Source: Streptosporangium brasiliense
GTDB lineage: Bacteria > Actinomycetota > Actinomycetes > Streptosporangiales > Streptosporangiaceae
DNA: 64,000 bases
Direction: 5' to 3'
Assembly: GCF_030811595.1 (NCBI RefSeq)
Contig: NZ_JAUSRB010000002.1
Location: 7,688,001-7,752,000, forward strand
In this document: positions 7,748 through 16,583 of the stretch, piece after piece
Position numbering within the stretch: the first letter of the stretch is position 1
How the letters are laid out: each line of letters starts with the position of its first letter
The notes under the pieces: generated by a model
The model's input: only the letters and a program-made list of their open reading frames with translations
What the model was told of the DNA's origin: nothing
The model's database searches: none
Translations under genes and position numbers: made by a program

Positions 7748-10204
7748 TCAGCCGACGTCGGCTTCCTTTCTGCCGAGTGGCCGTGCGAGGTCGCAGAGCA
7801 GCGGGGTGAGCGCCGCTGCCGCCAGGGCCATCGCCCACCCGGCCGCAGGCACCGGCACCAGGGCCAGCGGGGCGGCGAGTGGGGGCACGAGGGTGACGAG
7901 CGCCTGGAGCAGCGCGGTGGCGGTGACCGCGACCAGGACCGTGCGGCCGCGCCACCAGCCGTGTTCGAAGGTCCACCTGCGGGCCCGCACGACGTAGGCG
8001 AGGGTCAGCCGGGCGAAGACCAGCGTGAGCACCGCCTGGGTGCGGACCTGCTCCGCGCTCCAGCCCATCCTCCGGGTGGCCTCGACCGCGGCGATCACGA
8101 GCAGACCGACGATCAGCGATCGCACCGCCACGCGGCCGAGCACAGCACCGGACAGCAGACCGCCCCGCCGTGGACGGAGTGCCAGAGGGTCCCCGGCGGG
8201 CCTGTCGACGCCGAGGGCGATGGCGGGGATGCCGTCCAGCACCAGGTTGATCCAGAGCAGGTGCACGGGGAGCAGGGGGATGATCAGGTCTGGCCAGATG
8301 ATCAGGCCGACGAGCACCAGGATGATCTCCGCCAGGTTCCCGGTCAGCAGATAGCCGATCATCGAGGCGACGTTGTGGTGCAGGCGCCGTCCCTCGCGCA
8401 CCCCGGTGACGATGGTGCCGAGCTCACCGTTGGTGACGACGACCGCGGCCGCCTCCCGGGCGACGTCGGTTCCCTCGTCGCCCGCCATCGCCACGCCCAC
8501 GTCCGCGTGACGCAGCGCGGGTGCGTCGTTGACGCCGTCGCCGGTCATGGTGACGATCTCACCGTGCTCGCGCAGCGCGTGGACCAGATCGAGTTTGGTG
8601 GCCGGGTCCACGCGGGCCAGCACGGCCGCCCCGCGCAGCCGCGCGCTCCTGTCGTCCCCGTCGAGGGAGACGCCGGTGACCACGGGGTCAGGTTGGATGC
8701 CGACCTCCTCTGCCACGGCCCGGGCGGTGTCGCCGTGGTCTCCGGTCACCATCACGACCCGGATGCCTGCCGCGCGGCAGTCGGCGACCGCCTGACGGGC
8801 CGAGGGCCTGATCTCGTCGCGCAACCCCACCAGACCGAGCGGGCGCAACCCGTCGGTGTCCAGATCCGCGGTGTCCGCCTCGGCCAGTGCGAGCACGCGC
8901 AATCCCTGCCGGGCGAGGCCTGCCACGGCGTCCGTCAGGTGCTGTGTCTGCTCGCCGGCCGTGCAGCGGGCCAGCACGACTTCCGGCGCTCCTTTCACGG
9001 TCAGCAGCGGCCCGGTGGTCACCACGGCCATGGACCGGGTCTCGGCGTCGAAGGGCCGGGTCGCCAGCCGCGCCTCGCCGTCGGCGAGCCGGGCCCCGCT
9101 GCGCTCGGCCGCTGCGCACAGCGCCACGTCGACCGCGTCGCCGAGCCCGTCACGGGCGTCGTTGCAGCGCAGCGCGGCCCGCCACAGGTCCGCGCCGGGA
9201 ACGGGCACCCGGTCGACGACCGTAAGTCGCCCGGTGGTCAGCGTGCCGGTCTTGTCGGAGGCGATGACGGTGGTGGCGCCGAGAGCCTCGATCGCCGGAA
9301 GCCGGCGGACGATCACGCCCAGCCGCGCCATCCGCTGCGAACCGAGAGCCAGGGCGGTGGTGACCGCGGCGGCGAGGCTCTCGGGGACGGCGGCGATGGC
9401 CAGCGCGACCCCGGCCAGCACGATGTCGAGCAGCGCGGCCTCGCCCCGGCCGACCCGGGTCAGCCCTATCAACACCATGACCACACCCGCCGCCACGGCG
9501 AGCAGGCCGATCCGCCGGGACGCCTGCGCCAGATCCATCTCCAACGGTCCCTTCGACCCTCCTTCGAGGGCGCTGGCGATACGTCCCATCTCGGTTGCGC
9601 CGCCGGTCCGCTCCACGACGGCCATCCCCCCGCCGCGGACGACGAGGGTGCCGGAGAACAGTTCCCCATCACGGTCGCCGAGCAGGGTGCCGAGGCCGGT
9701 GGCGCCGCCGGCCCGCTTGTCGGCCGACTGTGACTCCCCCGTCAGCATGGCCTCGTCGACGCCCAGGACACTCGCCTTGACCACGCGAGCGTCGGCGGGC
9801 ACCCGGTCGCCGGCCGCGACCTCGATCACGTCGCCGGGCACGACCTCTGCGGCGGGGAGGCGCCGGGTGATGCCGCCGCGCCGTACCTTGGCCATGGGCG
9901 CGGTGAGGTTGCGCAGCGCACGGACCGCCTGGTCGGCCTTGACCTCCTGGCTGACCCCGATGACCACATTCACCAGCAGGATGGTCAGGATCGCCACGCC
10001 TTCGGGGACCTCGGCCAGGACCACCAGCGTCACCAGTCCGGCGATCAGCAGCAGGATCGACAGCGGATCGGCGAGCTGCCTGGCCGAGCGGGCGAGCAAG
10101 GTGGGAGGTCGTGACCGTGGCAGCTCGTTGGGTCCGTATCCGTCCAGCAGTCGGGCGGCTTCAGCCTCGCTGAGGCCCGGCAGGGTGTCCATGTCGGCCT
10201 GCAT
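7748..10204 (-). CDS. P-type cation-transporting ATPase (P2A-like, CtpF-like)
   Basis: An 818-residue P-type ATPase. Visible are the actuator TGES (155-158), the phosphorylation motif DKTGT (317-321), the nucleotide-domain KGAPE (404-408), MVTGD (485-489) and hinge TGDGVNDAP (554-562), plus about ten membrane helices. Helix M4 carries AAVPESLAA (272-280), where SERCA-type pumps have PEGLP, and M6 carries NLVLDGIPAIALG. The layout is that of P2A pumps, which export Ca or Mn. In Mycobacterium the related CtpF belongs to the dormancy regulon. The cation is not certain. A good DosR-like box lies 57-77 bp upstream of the start. The adjacent stress proteins support a stress role. Confidence 0.92.
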   Translation of the reverse strand: MQADMDTLPGLSEAEAARLLDGYGPNELPRSRPPTLLARSARQLADPLSILLLIAGLVTLVVLAEVPEGVAILTILLVNVVIGVSQEVKADQAVRALRNLTAPMAKVRRGGITRRLPAAEVVPGDVIEVAAGDRVPADARVVKASVLGVDEAMLTGESQSADKRAGGATGLGTLLGDRDGELFSGTLVVRGGGMAVVERTGGATEMGRIASALEGGSKGPLEMDLAQASRRIGLLAVAAGVVMVLIGLTRVGRGEAALLDIVLAGVALAIAAVPESLAAAVTTALALGSQRMARLGVIVRRLPAIEALGATTVIASDKTGTLTTGRLTVVDRVPVPGADLWRAALRCNDARDGLGDAVDVALCAAAERSGARLADGEARLATRPFDAETRSMAVVTTGPLLTVKGAPEVVLARCTAGEQTQHLTDAVAGLARQGLRVLALAEADTADLDTDGLRPLGLVGLRDEIRPSARQAVADCRAAGIRVVMVTGDHGDTARAVAEEVGIQPDPVVTGVSLDGDDRSARLRGAAVLARVDPATKLDLVHALREHGEIVTMTGDGVNDAPALRHADVGVAMAGDEGTDVAREAAAVVVTNGELGTIVTGVREGRRLHHNVASMIGYLLTGNLAEIILVLVGLIIWPDLIIPLLPVHLLWINLVLDGIPAIALGVDRPAGDPLALRPRRGGLLSGAVLGRVAVRSLIVGLLVIAAVEATRRMGWSAEQVRTQAVLTLVFARLTLAYVVRARRWTFEHGWWRGRTVLVAVTATALLQALVTLVPPLAAPLALVPVPAAGWAMALAAAALTPLLCDLARPLGRKEADVG

Positions 10205-10260
10205 ACGTTCAGCAGATCATCGAGCCGGCGGCCGGAGCGGGAGGCGAAGGCCATCGAGGT

Positions 10261-10281
10261 GAGGGACCTTCGGCCTTTGTC
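10261..10281. promoter_or_regulatory. DosR/OsdR-like box upstream of the P-type ATPase
   Basis: GAGGGACCTTCGGCCTTTGTC is the clearest copy of the GGGACCTTCGGCC pattern in the window. It lies 57-77 bp before the ATPase start on the minus strand, where an activator such as DevR/DosR would bind. Confidence 0.55.
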
Positions 10282-10827
10282 AACCGTGGCTGATCAGGGC
10301 TGCCCTGCGGAACGCGTCTGCCGCCGATGACGGCGGGAACCACCAGGGCGATGGGGCCGTTCCGCAGGCGGAGGAAGTGCCGTTGGCGTGCGGGTGGGAC
10401 TGACCTGCGGTTGGCTCACCAACGCCACTGACCGTCCGGTTGCTGCTCAAGCCCCAGGACAGAGCCGTACGGCCATTGTGGCGGGCAGTCCGACCAGATT
10501 TCCCGCACAGGCCGCGGACATCACCCGAGTCAAGCACCTGAACAAGTTAGGTCGCCCGGCCGCAATGGACAGGACGTTTGGCCCTGTTCTCTCCGCTTCC
10601 CCTCGCCATAGCGTTCTTGATGACTCACCATGGCGTTCTTGACGACTCACCATGGCGTTCTTGACGAAAGGACATCCTCAGGGGCCGGCCGTGAAGGCTC
10701 GGCGTCGTATCCGAAGCAGACCCACCGTATGAGAGAAGTTCAAGAACGCTGCTGCAGCAAGGAGCGCCGACCACCGCCGCGCACCTGGTCTCCGCCGACG
10801 ATTTCCGCCTTTTGTTGGGAGAAGCCC
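10282..10827. other. Intergenic region with tandem repeats
   Basis: Apart from the 22-bp repeat array at 10611-10667, I see no gene; small open frames lack ribosome sites and family character. It must contain the promoter of the HTH/flavin protein starting at 10828. Confidence 0.5.
10611..10667. repeat. 22-bp tandem repeat, 2.6 copies
   Basis: Units gcgttcttgaYgactcaccatg at 10611-10632 and 10633-10654 differ by one base. A partial third unit runs to 10667. Each unit contains a CCATG, so the array also repeats a potential start codon. It lies 160-215 bp upstream of the HTH/flavin-binding gene. Confidence 0.9.
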
Positions 10828-11502
10828 ATGACTGAACGCCTCAATGCTCCTGGTGACCTCGGCCGCCGGATCGCCAGGCGACGTGAAAGCCTCGGCCTCG
10901 ACCGGGAGCAGCTGGCGAACCGTGCCGGAATCGCCCCCGCCTACCTCGCCTACGTGGAGCAGCGGGCGGCCGCACCTGCCATCGAGACCATAAATCGCCT
11001 GGCCTACGCTCTGGATACCAGCACCGCGGAGCTGCTCGGCGGAACCATCGACCTCCCGCCCGGGCGAGGCACCGCCGCCCGTCATCCTGAGCTGGAAAAG
11101 CTGGACACGGAGGAGTGCCTACGGCTCATCTCCCCCGGCGGGGTCGGCCGACTGGCCTTCAACGACCTCGGCGGCCCGATGATCTTGCCGGTCAATTACG
11201 TCCTCCACGAAGGCTCCGTGATCTTCCGCACCGCCTTCGGCGGCCCGTTCGACGCGAACCTGAGCACCGGCGTGAACGGCGTCGAGTTCAAAATCGCCTT
11301 CGAGGTCGATCGGATCGACGATGCCAACAGCGAAGGCTGGAGCGTGCTCATCCGGGGTGGCGTCCACCACGTCTCCACCGCCGAGGAACAGGCGGCCGTG
11401 ATGACCTTGAATGTCCGGCCCTGGGCCGGCGGCGACCGCGAACTCTACGTCAAGATCACTCCTGCCGAGATCACCGGCCGCCGCATCTGGCACGGCCCGT
11501 GA
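10828..11502 (+). CDS. HTH (Xre)-pyridoxamine 5'-phosphate oxidase-like fusion protein
   Basis: A 224-residue two-domain protein. Residues 5-65 are an Xre/Cro-type HTH (GRRIARRRESLGLDREQLAN, then AYLAYVEQ). Residues 85-220 are a pyridoxamine-phosphate-oxidase-like split barrel with the signature CLRLISPGGVGRLAF and LPVNYVLHEGSVIFRT, which binds flavin (F420 or FMN) in this superfamily. The architecture suggests a transcription factor that senses redox through a flavin, but this is an inference. A GGGAG ribosome site precedes the ATG at 10828. PPOX-fold proteins also occur in mycobacterial dormancy regulons, matching the neighbourhood. Confidence 0.88.
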   Translation: MTERLNAPGDLGRRIARRRESLGLDREQLANRAGIAPAYLAYVEQRAAAPAIETINRLAYALDTSTAELLGGTIDLPPGRGTAARHPELEKLDTEECLRLISPGGVGRLAFNDLGGPMILPVNYVLHEGSVIFRTAFGGPFDANLSTGVNGVEFKIAFEVDRIDDANSEGWSVLIRGGVHHVSTAEEQAAVMTLNVRPWAGGDRELYVKITPAEITGRRIWHGP

Positions 11503-11505
11503 GGG

Positions 11506-11735
11506 TCCGGGATGCTCTTACCGCCGCCACCCGTGAGCAGGGCATCGACATTGCCCGCTCCCAGATACGCCGGATCCTGTGAGCGGAGGGGGTGAGACGG
11601 CGCCGCACCCGGTCCTGGACCACGAGCAAGGCCCCGGACTCCGCCGCAGAAGAACGACGGTCGTCGGCCTGTACACCGACCCGCCGCCCGGCGCGGTCGT
11701 CGCCTGCGCCGACGAGCTCGCGTGTACCTGGGGGC
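11506..11735 (+). pseudogene. IS630-family transposase remnant
   Basis: Three frames in succession carry pieces of an IS630 transposase: REQGIDIARSQIRRIL to 11582, then RRRRTRSWTTSKAPD, then RTTVVGLYTDPPPGAVVACA followed by DEL, where the last Asp would be the first catalytic residue of the DDE core. At least two frameshifts separate them, and both ends of the gene are missing. It occupies the gap between the HTH/flavin gene and the nitroreductase. Confidence 0.7.
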
Positions 11736-11762
11736 GTGAGTCTTACCGACACCCCCTTCAGA

Positions 11763-12764
11763 TCAGTTGGGTCGGCGTTCTTGCAGCACGTCGGTGACCG
11801 GCCGCCGGACGCCCGCGCTGTCGTCGGAGGTGTAGCCCAGACGCATGATCATTTGAGGGTGCCGGCCGGACAGCAGTTCCTGCCGTAGGAACTCCCGCAG
11901 GTGGAACGTCTCCAGCGCCTGGGTGTGGAAGGCCGCGCCGACGTCGTAGGCGGAGGCGTGCAGCAGGACGCGCTGCAGCGCCTGACCGGCCGCGATCCAG
12001 TCCTCGCGGGTGTCGGCCGGCGTGGTCAGCACCGCCACGGTCCCGGTGGAGGCGGAGAAGAACTGGTCGGCACCGCTGCCCCAGGGGTGGCCGTGGGCGT
12101 AGTCGCGCTGGGCGAAGTGCGGGTCGGTCCGTCGGGGCTCGCGGGGATAGCCCTCGGCCGGGACCCCCTCCTTGCGGGAGCTTCCCGGCGGCTGGGCCCA
12201 GCTGATCATCTCCAGGGTGAACAGCCGGTCCTGGGCCTGCACGTCCTGGGCGGCGCAGGTGAGGGCGGCGAGCACCCGGACCGCGGCCTCCGAGCGGACC
12301 GGCGTCAGCCGCGCCCCCTCGGCCTCCGCCTGGGCCACCAGCGCCTCGACCAGACGGTCCGGCACGGGCAGCTCGGTGAAGCCGGCGCGGTGGGTGCGGC
12401 GGCGCTCGATCTCACCGTGCAGCAGCCGGGTGTGCTCGTCGGCGACGGCGGCCTCCCCCATCCGCACCGTCGCCAGCAGGGCGGGGCGGTCGGGGTCGGG
12501 CAGCACCCGCACCCGCGGCTCCCAGCCGAGCACGCGCAGCGCGAGCCGCAGGTTCATCAGGGCGGCGCCGCAGCTGATCAGCAGCTCCCGGCCCGCGGGG
12601 TCGCCGAGCCGCAGCTTCCTGTCGCTGTCGGCCCGCAGGGAGATCTCCTCGCCGTCGACGGCGAAGGACCACGGCTGGGTGTTGTGCACCGACGGCGCCC
12701 ACACGGCGGCCTGCACCGCCGTGTGGATCGCCGAGGCGATCTCCTCGCTCGTGCGGGCGCTCAT
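11763..12764 (-). CDS. Acg-family FMN-dependent nitroreductase-like protein
   Basis: A 333-residue protein of the Acg/Rv3131 nitroreductase-like family. The N-terminal AAVWAPSVHNTQPWSF is the family's cofactor-binding signature, followed by ISLRADSDRKL, and the C-terminal part holds a second half of the nitroreductase fold. In Mycobacterium tuberculosis these genes (acg, Rv3127, Rv3131) are DosR-regulated; they are thought to bind FMN, but the reaction is not settled. A GGAGGT site precedes the ATG at 12764. It follows the CBS-BON gene by 13 bp, so the two form an operon under the DosR-like boxes at 13493-13531. Confidence 0.9.
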   Translation of the reverse strand: MSARTSEEIASAIHTAVQAAVWAPSVHNTQPWSFAVDGEEISLRADSDRKLRLGDPAGRELLISCGAALMNLRLALRVLGWEPRVRVLPDPDRPALLATVRMGEAAVADEHTRLLHGEIERRRTHRAGFTELPVPDRLVEALVAQAEAEGARLTPVRSEAAVRVLAALTCAAQDVQAQDRLFTLEMISWAQPPGSSRKEGVPAEGYPREPRRTDPHFAQRDYAHGHPWGSGADQFFSASTGTVAVLTTPADTREDWIAAGQALQRVLLHASAYDVGAAFHTQALETFHLREFLRQELLSGRHPQMIMRLGYTSDDSAGVRRPVTDVLQERRPN

Positions 12765-12777
12765 GATTGCACCTCCG

Positions 12778-13437
12778 TCACAGAAGGGGCGGGAAGGGGG
12801 CCAGGTCGTCGGATCGGTAGGCCAGGCGGTTGTCCACGTCGAGGACACCGTCGATCCCGTGGACGGCCGCGACCAGGCGGGAGATCTGCGAGCGGAAGCC
12901 GACATGACCCGTCAGCGTGACCACACCCGCCTCGATGTCGACCGTCAGGTGCTCCCGGTCGACGTAGAGGCGGTCGCAGATCTCGGTGATCTCGCGGTCG
13001 ATCTCCTCGGCGGGGCGGGTGAAGACCTTCAGCAGATCGCTCTGGTGCACGGTTCCGACGAGACGTCCGGTGGCCGGCTCGATCACGGGAAGCTGCTTGA
13101 TCCGGTAGCGGTGCATCAGCTGTGCCGCGTCCCGGACGGTGGTGTCCTTCGTGACCGTGATCGCTGGGGTGGTCATCACCTCTCGGGCCGTGATGCCTGC
13201 GGCTTTATGATGCTCCTGGCGTCTGCGATGGCTGTCGAAGACACTGCCCGCAGACACGGGGTCGGTCTCCTTGAGCAGCAGGTCATCATCGGAGACCACG
13301 CCGATGGGGTGCCCATCGGCGTCGATGACGGTGAGCGCATCGACCTTGAAACGCCGCATGGCCTCGACGATCTCGGAGAAGGACGCCTCCGGCCGCACCG
13401 CGACCGCTCTGGTGCCCATGACATCTGAGATCTTCAT
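12778..13437 (-). CDS. CBS-CBS-BON domain protein
   Basis: A 219-residue protein with two CBS domains (about 1-60 and 78-138, each beginning VMGTRAVAVRPEASF or VMTTPAITVTKDTTV and ending in GVVSDDDLL or GTVHQSDLL) and a C-terminal BON domain (about 145-212, VDIEAGVVTLTGHV). CBS pairs bind adenosyl nucleotides and BON domains bind phospholipid, so a membrane-associated energy sensor is plausible. Mycobacterial Hrp1 is the dormancy-regulon CBS protein. The ATG at 13437 has a GAGGAGG site, better than the GTG/ATG further upstream. It leads an operon with the nitroreductase. Confidence 0.93.
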   Translation of the reverse strand: MKISDVMGTRAVAVRPEASFSEIVEAMRRFKVDALTVIDADGHPIGVVSDDDLLLKETDPVSAGSVFDSHRRRQEHHKAAGITAREVMTTPAITVTKDTTVRDAAQLMHRYRIKQLPVIEPATGRLVGTVHQSDLLKVFTRPAEEIDREITEICDRLYVDREHLTVDIEAGVVTLTGHVGFRSQISRLVAAVHGIDGVLDVDNRLAYRSDDLAPFPPLL

Positions 13438-13492
13438 GACTGACCTCCTCAAAGACCCTCAGTCACGACGATCCCCCCGTGATGTCGAGGGC

Positions 13493-13531
13493 GTCAGCGG
13501 CGAAAGTCCCCCTCGCATAGGACTTATGCCT
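13493..13531. promoter_or_regulatory. Tandem DosR/OsdR-like boxes upstream of CBS-nitroreductase operon
   Basis: On the minus strand GGGGGACTTTCGCCGCTGAC (13512-13493) matches the mycobacterial GGGACTTTNGGCC style. A second half-similar site, AGGACTTATGCC, follows at 13519-13530 on the plus strand. They lie 56-95 bp upstream of the CBS gene. Confidence 0.5.
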
Positions 13532-13554
13532 GTTTTCTCACTAATAGTCCGGCT

Positions 13555-13938
13555 TCAGGCTGCCGACGAGTCGGCGGCCAGGGAGAAGTAGGCCTCCTCC
13601 TCCTGGTCGAAGTGGAGGACCAAGACGGCGTGCAGACCGTAGAGGCAGGCACGCAGGTCGTCCAGCTGCTCCAGCCGCATCCCGGCGGCCTCGGCGAGGG
13701 CAAGGTGATTTCCCGGACGCCGCACGAGGCGTTCGATCTCGGCGTGCGCCCTGCTCATGGTCATCGTGACCTCGAGGCTGCCCAGCACCTGTCCCATCGC
13801 CGGATACAGCCGCTGTTCCTCGGCCCGTTCGTGAGGCAGCAGGCGTTCGGTGAGGAAGCGGTGGACCTCCCGCAGCCGGTCCAGGGACGCCGCAGAGGGA
13901 GTTCCGCCCAGTTCGTCGGCTGTCTCGCGGATCAGTGC
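13555..13938 (-). pseudogene. Hemerythrin-like HHE protein, 5' end missing
   Basis: About 127 residues of a hemerythrin HHE domain are readable: LREVHRFLTERLLPHERAEE, then SRAHAEIERL, then LYGLHAVLVLHFDQEEEAYF, supplying the His/Glu ligands for a di-iron site. These proteins bind oxygen or sense redox. The frame has no start near its beginning: only an ATG at 13797 is available, which would remove the first His-containing helix. Immediately upstream the sequence becomes a heavy-metal ATPase fragment in another frame, so a deletion has fused the two genes. A short product from 13797 is possible. Confidence 0.75.
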
Positions 13939-13944
13939 GGGAGG

Positions 13945-14690
13945 GGGCCGTGGCCTTGCCGACCTCTATCCGGTGCCCCTCCACCAGCCCCGTGGTCCCG
14001 ATGCCCGGCTTCTCCCGGACCTCAGCCGGTTGCGGCAGCACGGCCCGGTGCGCGCGGGCGGCCTCGACGATCGCGGCGGCGAGCACGTGAGAGGACATCT
14101 GGTCCACCGCGGCGGCCAGGCGCAGCACGTCGTCGGCGCGGGCACCGGGGGCGGCCACGACGTCGACCACCTGCGGCCGTCCGGCGGTCAGCGTGCCGGT
14201 CTTGTCCAGGATGAAGGTACGGGCCTGGCCCAGCCTCTCCAAGGCTCCGCCCCCTTCACCACCACCCCGTGTCGCGCCGTATGAGACAGCCCGGAGGCGA
14301 TGGCCGCGGGTGCGGCGAGCAACGGCGAGGCACCCCGTCCTCGAAGCGCCGGGCCGAATGCGGCGCGCGTTCATACAGGGCATTCAGGTCACGCCTGGCC
14401 CGGTGCAGAGCGTAGTCCTCCAGCGCCCGGCCGGTCGCAAGCATCACGCCGATCAATGCGCCGGCAAGGTACTCCCGTACGGCGAGCGCTCCGGCCAAGG
14501 CGAGTACGGCGATGGCGTCCACGCCCAGCCGGCCGCTGCGCAGCGCCGAGATCACCCATCCGGTCGCGGGCACCACGGCCGCGCCGGTGACCACCGTCCA
14601 CACGATGTCACCGGCCAGGTGAAGTATGAGTCCGGCCAGCAATCCGGTCGTGGTGACTACGAGAAGGGCAATGGTGGCGAACCGCCTCAT
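13945..14690 (-). pseudogene. Heavy-metal P1B-type ATPase with a large internal deletion
   Basis: From the ATG at 14690 the frame encodes the first membrane helices of a P1B ATPase and the conserved linker HRARRDLNALYERAPHSARR, to about 14345. It then loses frame. From about 14270 a second frame resumes at GGGALERLGQARTFILDKTGT (D at 14206) and continues through the P and N domains to EGHRIEVGKAT near 13950. Missing are the actuator domain and the CPC-type metal site, which lie between these parts in intact pumps, and everything after the N domain. The gene cannot make a working transporter. It runs straight into the headless hemerythrin. Confidence 0.8.
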
Positions 14691-14721
14691 GTTCTCGGCC
14701 TCCCGCGGCGGCCTGAGTCGC

Positions 14722-14765
14722 CCATGGGCCGGAGATCCGCTTTGATCACGGCCTCCGGCCCATGG
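14722..14765 (-). terminator. Hairpin after the second universal stress gene
   Basis: Perfect 13-bp arms (CCATGGGCCGGAG at 14722-14734 and its complement at 14753-14765) with an 18-nt loop, directly downstream of the minus-strand stress gene that ends at 14778. Confidence 0.6.
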
Positions 14766-14777
14766 ACGGCTCGGCGG

Positions 14778-15629
14778 TCAGGATCGGACGACCGCCACCG
14801 GGCCGTGCGCGTGGTGCAGCACGCCCCGGCTGACGGAGCCCAGAAGGACCGATCCGACGGCGCCGAGGCCGCGGGACCCCATGACGAGCAGGTCGGCTCG
14901 TGCCGAGGCGGCCACGAGAGCCGGTACCGGGTGCGCGCACGTCACCTCTTGTACGACATCGACCGCGGGGAACGCCTCTCTCCACTCGACCAGCCGATCC
15001 GCGGCCATCCGGCGTTGTCCCTCCCGAATCTCGTCCATGTCGCGGGCGCCCTCAGGCGTGACCCCGTGAACCGGTGCCTGCCAGGCGTAGACCACCCGCA
15101 ACGGGCATCCGCGCAGTCCGGCCTGTTCGAAGGCAAAGCCCAGAGCGGGCTCGCATTCGGCGGAACCGTCGATGCCCACGACCACTTCACCGCGTGTCTG
15201 TCCGCCACCCGGCCGGACGACCACCACGGCACCGGGCACGTGACCCGCCACACGGATGGGGACCGAACCGAGGAGTGATCCGGCGAAACCCCCCAGGCCA
15301 CGACTGCCGATCACCAACTCGACGGCCGCCCCGGCCTGCTCGCGCAGGACCTCGACCGGCGGCCCTTCGATCAACTCGGTGGTCACGCAGACCTCCGGCC
15401 CGCGTTCGGCGGAGGCCGTGAGCGCCTCGGCGAGCACCTGCTCACCCAGGCGCGACAAGTGGTCGGGCCGACCCGGTGCGGGAAGTTCGGCGACGTCGTG
15501 CGGCCAGCGGTCCACGGCGTGAACGATCCGCAAGGGCAAGCCCCTGCGGACGGCGTCATCGACCGCCCAGGCCAGGGCTGCGGTCGCGGCGGCCGAGCCG
15601 TCCGTTCCGACGGCGATCGATTCAGTCAT
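14778..15629 (-). CDS. Universal stress protein, two tandem UspA domains
   Basis: A 283-residue tandem UspA protein, paralogous to the one at 6.7 kb. Each half starts with IAVGTDGS or VVVGIDGS and ends with an ATP-loop (VIGSRGLGGFAGSLLGSV and VMGSRGLGAVGSVLLGSV). The ATG at 15629 has a GGGGGAAG site; an upstream ATG at 15656 lacks one. The promoter region is shared with the divergent sugar-phosphate mutase gene and contains several DosR-like boxes, which would let one activator drive both directions. It is followed by a hairpin and then the broken metal ATPase. Confidence 0.95.
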   Translation of the reverse strand: MTESIAVGTDGSAAATAALAWAVDDAVRRGLPLRIVHAVDRWPHDVAELPAPGRPDHLSRLGEQVLAEALTASAERGPEVCVTTELIEGPPVEVLREQAGAAVELVIGSRGLGGFAGSLLGSVPIRVAGHVPGAVVVVRPGGGQTRGEVVVGIDGSAECEPALGFAFEQAGLRGCPLRVVYAWQAPVHGVTPEGARDMDEIREGQRRMAADRLVEWREAFPAVDVVQEVTCAHPVPALVAASARADLLVMGSRGLGAVGSVLLGSVSRGVLHHAHGPVAVVRS

Positions 15630-15695
15630 GACTTCCCCCGCCGCCCATCGGAGCACGGCACGGGCGGTTTCGCCAGAGGCGATCGTCCCAAGGCA

Positions 15696-15773
15696 GGGAG
15701 ACCTTCGCCCTCTCCCGGATGTGAGACCTGATCTACCGACGAAGGTCCCTGGTTTCTAGGGCCGATCAGCCCT
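15696..15773. promoter_or_regulatory. Cluster of DosR/OsdR-like boxes in a divergent promoter
   Basis: GGGAGACCTTCGCCCTCTCCC (15696-15716 region), acgaaggtccctgg (15739-15752, CCAGGGACCTTCGT on the minus strand) and the palindrome AGGGCCGATCAGCCCT (15758-15773) lie between the minus-strand stress gene (start 15629) and the plus-strand mutase (start 15825). Confidence 0.5.
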
Positions 15774-15824
15774 GCCGACGGCGGTGAGCAGCACCGTACC
15801 GTGCAGATGGAAGGGAGATTCGCG

Positions 15825-16583
15825 ATGGCGCCTTCCGTAGTCGTGGACCTTGAACGGACAGCCGCGATGATCTTCGACACCGATGGGGTCATCACCGACA
15901 CGGCCATGGTGCACGCCGCCGCGTGGAAACGGGTGTTCGACGCCTTCCTGCGCGAGCGCGCCGAGCGGTCCGGGGAGTGGTTGCGGCCGTTCGACACGGG
16001 CGAGGACTACCTTCGTCACGTCGATGGAAAGTCCAGGACCGACGGTGTCCGCGACTTCCTCGGCTCCCGCGGCATCGTGCCGGACCCGGGCACGGTGGCC
16101 GATCTCGCTGCGCGCAAGGACGCCTCCTTCCTGTCGGAGATCCATGAGCACGGCGTGGCCCCCTTCCCGGCGACCGCCGAACTGGCACGCGAGCTACGCC
16201 GCCGCGGCGTGCGTACGGCCGCTGTCTCAGCCAGCCGTAACTGCGCCGAGGTACTTCGCGCGGCCGGAGTCACCGATCTGTTCGACATCCGGGTCGACGG
16301 CGTGGACGCCGCCCGGCTGGGACTGGCGGGGAAACCCGACCCGGCGCTGTTCCTGCGGGCGGCTCGGCGGCTCGCCGTCAAGCCGGGCGAGGCGGCGGTG
16401 GTGGAGGACTCCCTCGCTGGTGTGCAGGCGGCCAGGGCGGGAGGCTTCGGCGTCGTCATCGGTGTCGCCCGGCGCGGGAACGGAGAGTCCCTGCAGGCCG
16501 CCGGCGCCGATCTCGTCGTCGCCGACCTGGCCCAACTACAACTTCACGGGAGAAGATGTGAACCCTTGGCTCCTCACCTATGA
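15825..16583 (+). CDS. HAD-family beta-phosphoglucomutase-like enzyme
   Basis: A 252-residue HAD hydrolase of the beta-phosphoglucomutase type. Motif I is FDTDGVITDT, with the nucleophile Asp and general acid Asp two residues apart. The helical cap follows. Motif II is AAVSAS, the lysine is in GKPDPALFL, and motif IV is VVEDSLAGVQAARAGGF. Such enzymes convert beta-glucose 1-phosphate to glucose 6-phosphate. The downstream GH65 phosphorylase, overlapping by 26 bp, would produce exactly that substrate, so the pair forms a disaccharide-phosphorolysis unit. The ATG at 15825 is preceded by GGGAG. Mycobacterial dormancy gene Rv2006 combines related HAD and GH65 modules. Confidence 0.9.
   Translation: MAPSVVVDLERTAAMIFDTDGVITDTAMVHAAAWKRVFDAFLRERAERSGEWLRPFDTGEDYLRHVDGKSRTDGVRDFLGSRGIVPDPGTVADLAARKDASFLSEIHEHGVAPFPATAELARELRRRGVRTAAVSASRNCAEVLRAAGVTDLFDIRVDGVDAARLGLAGKPDPALFLRAARRLAVKPGEAAVVEDSLAGVQAARAGGFGVVIGVARRGNGESLQAAGADLVVADLAQLQLHGRRCEPLAPHL

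Noticed and set aside
7961..9733. 590-codon open frame on the plus strand opposite the P-type ATPase
   Set aside because: It is a high-GC antisense shadow: composition is His/Asp/Gly/Gln-rich with no family, while the minus strand encodes a complete ATPase with all motifs.
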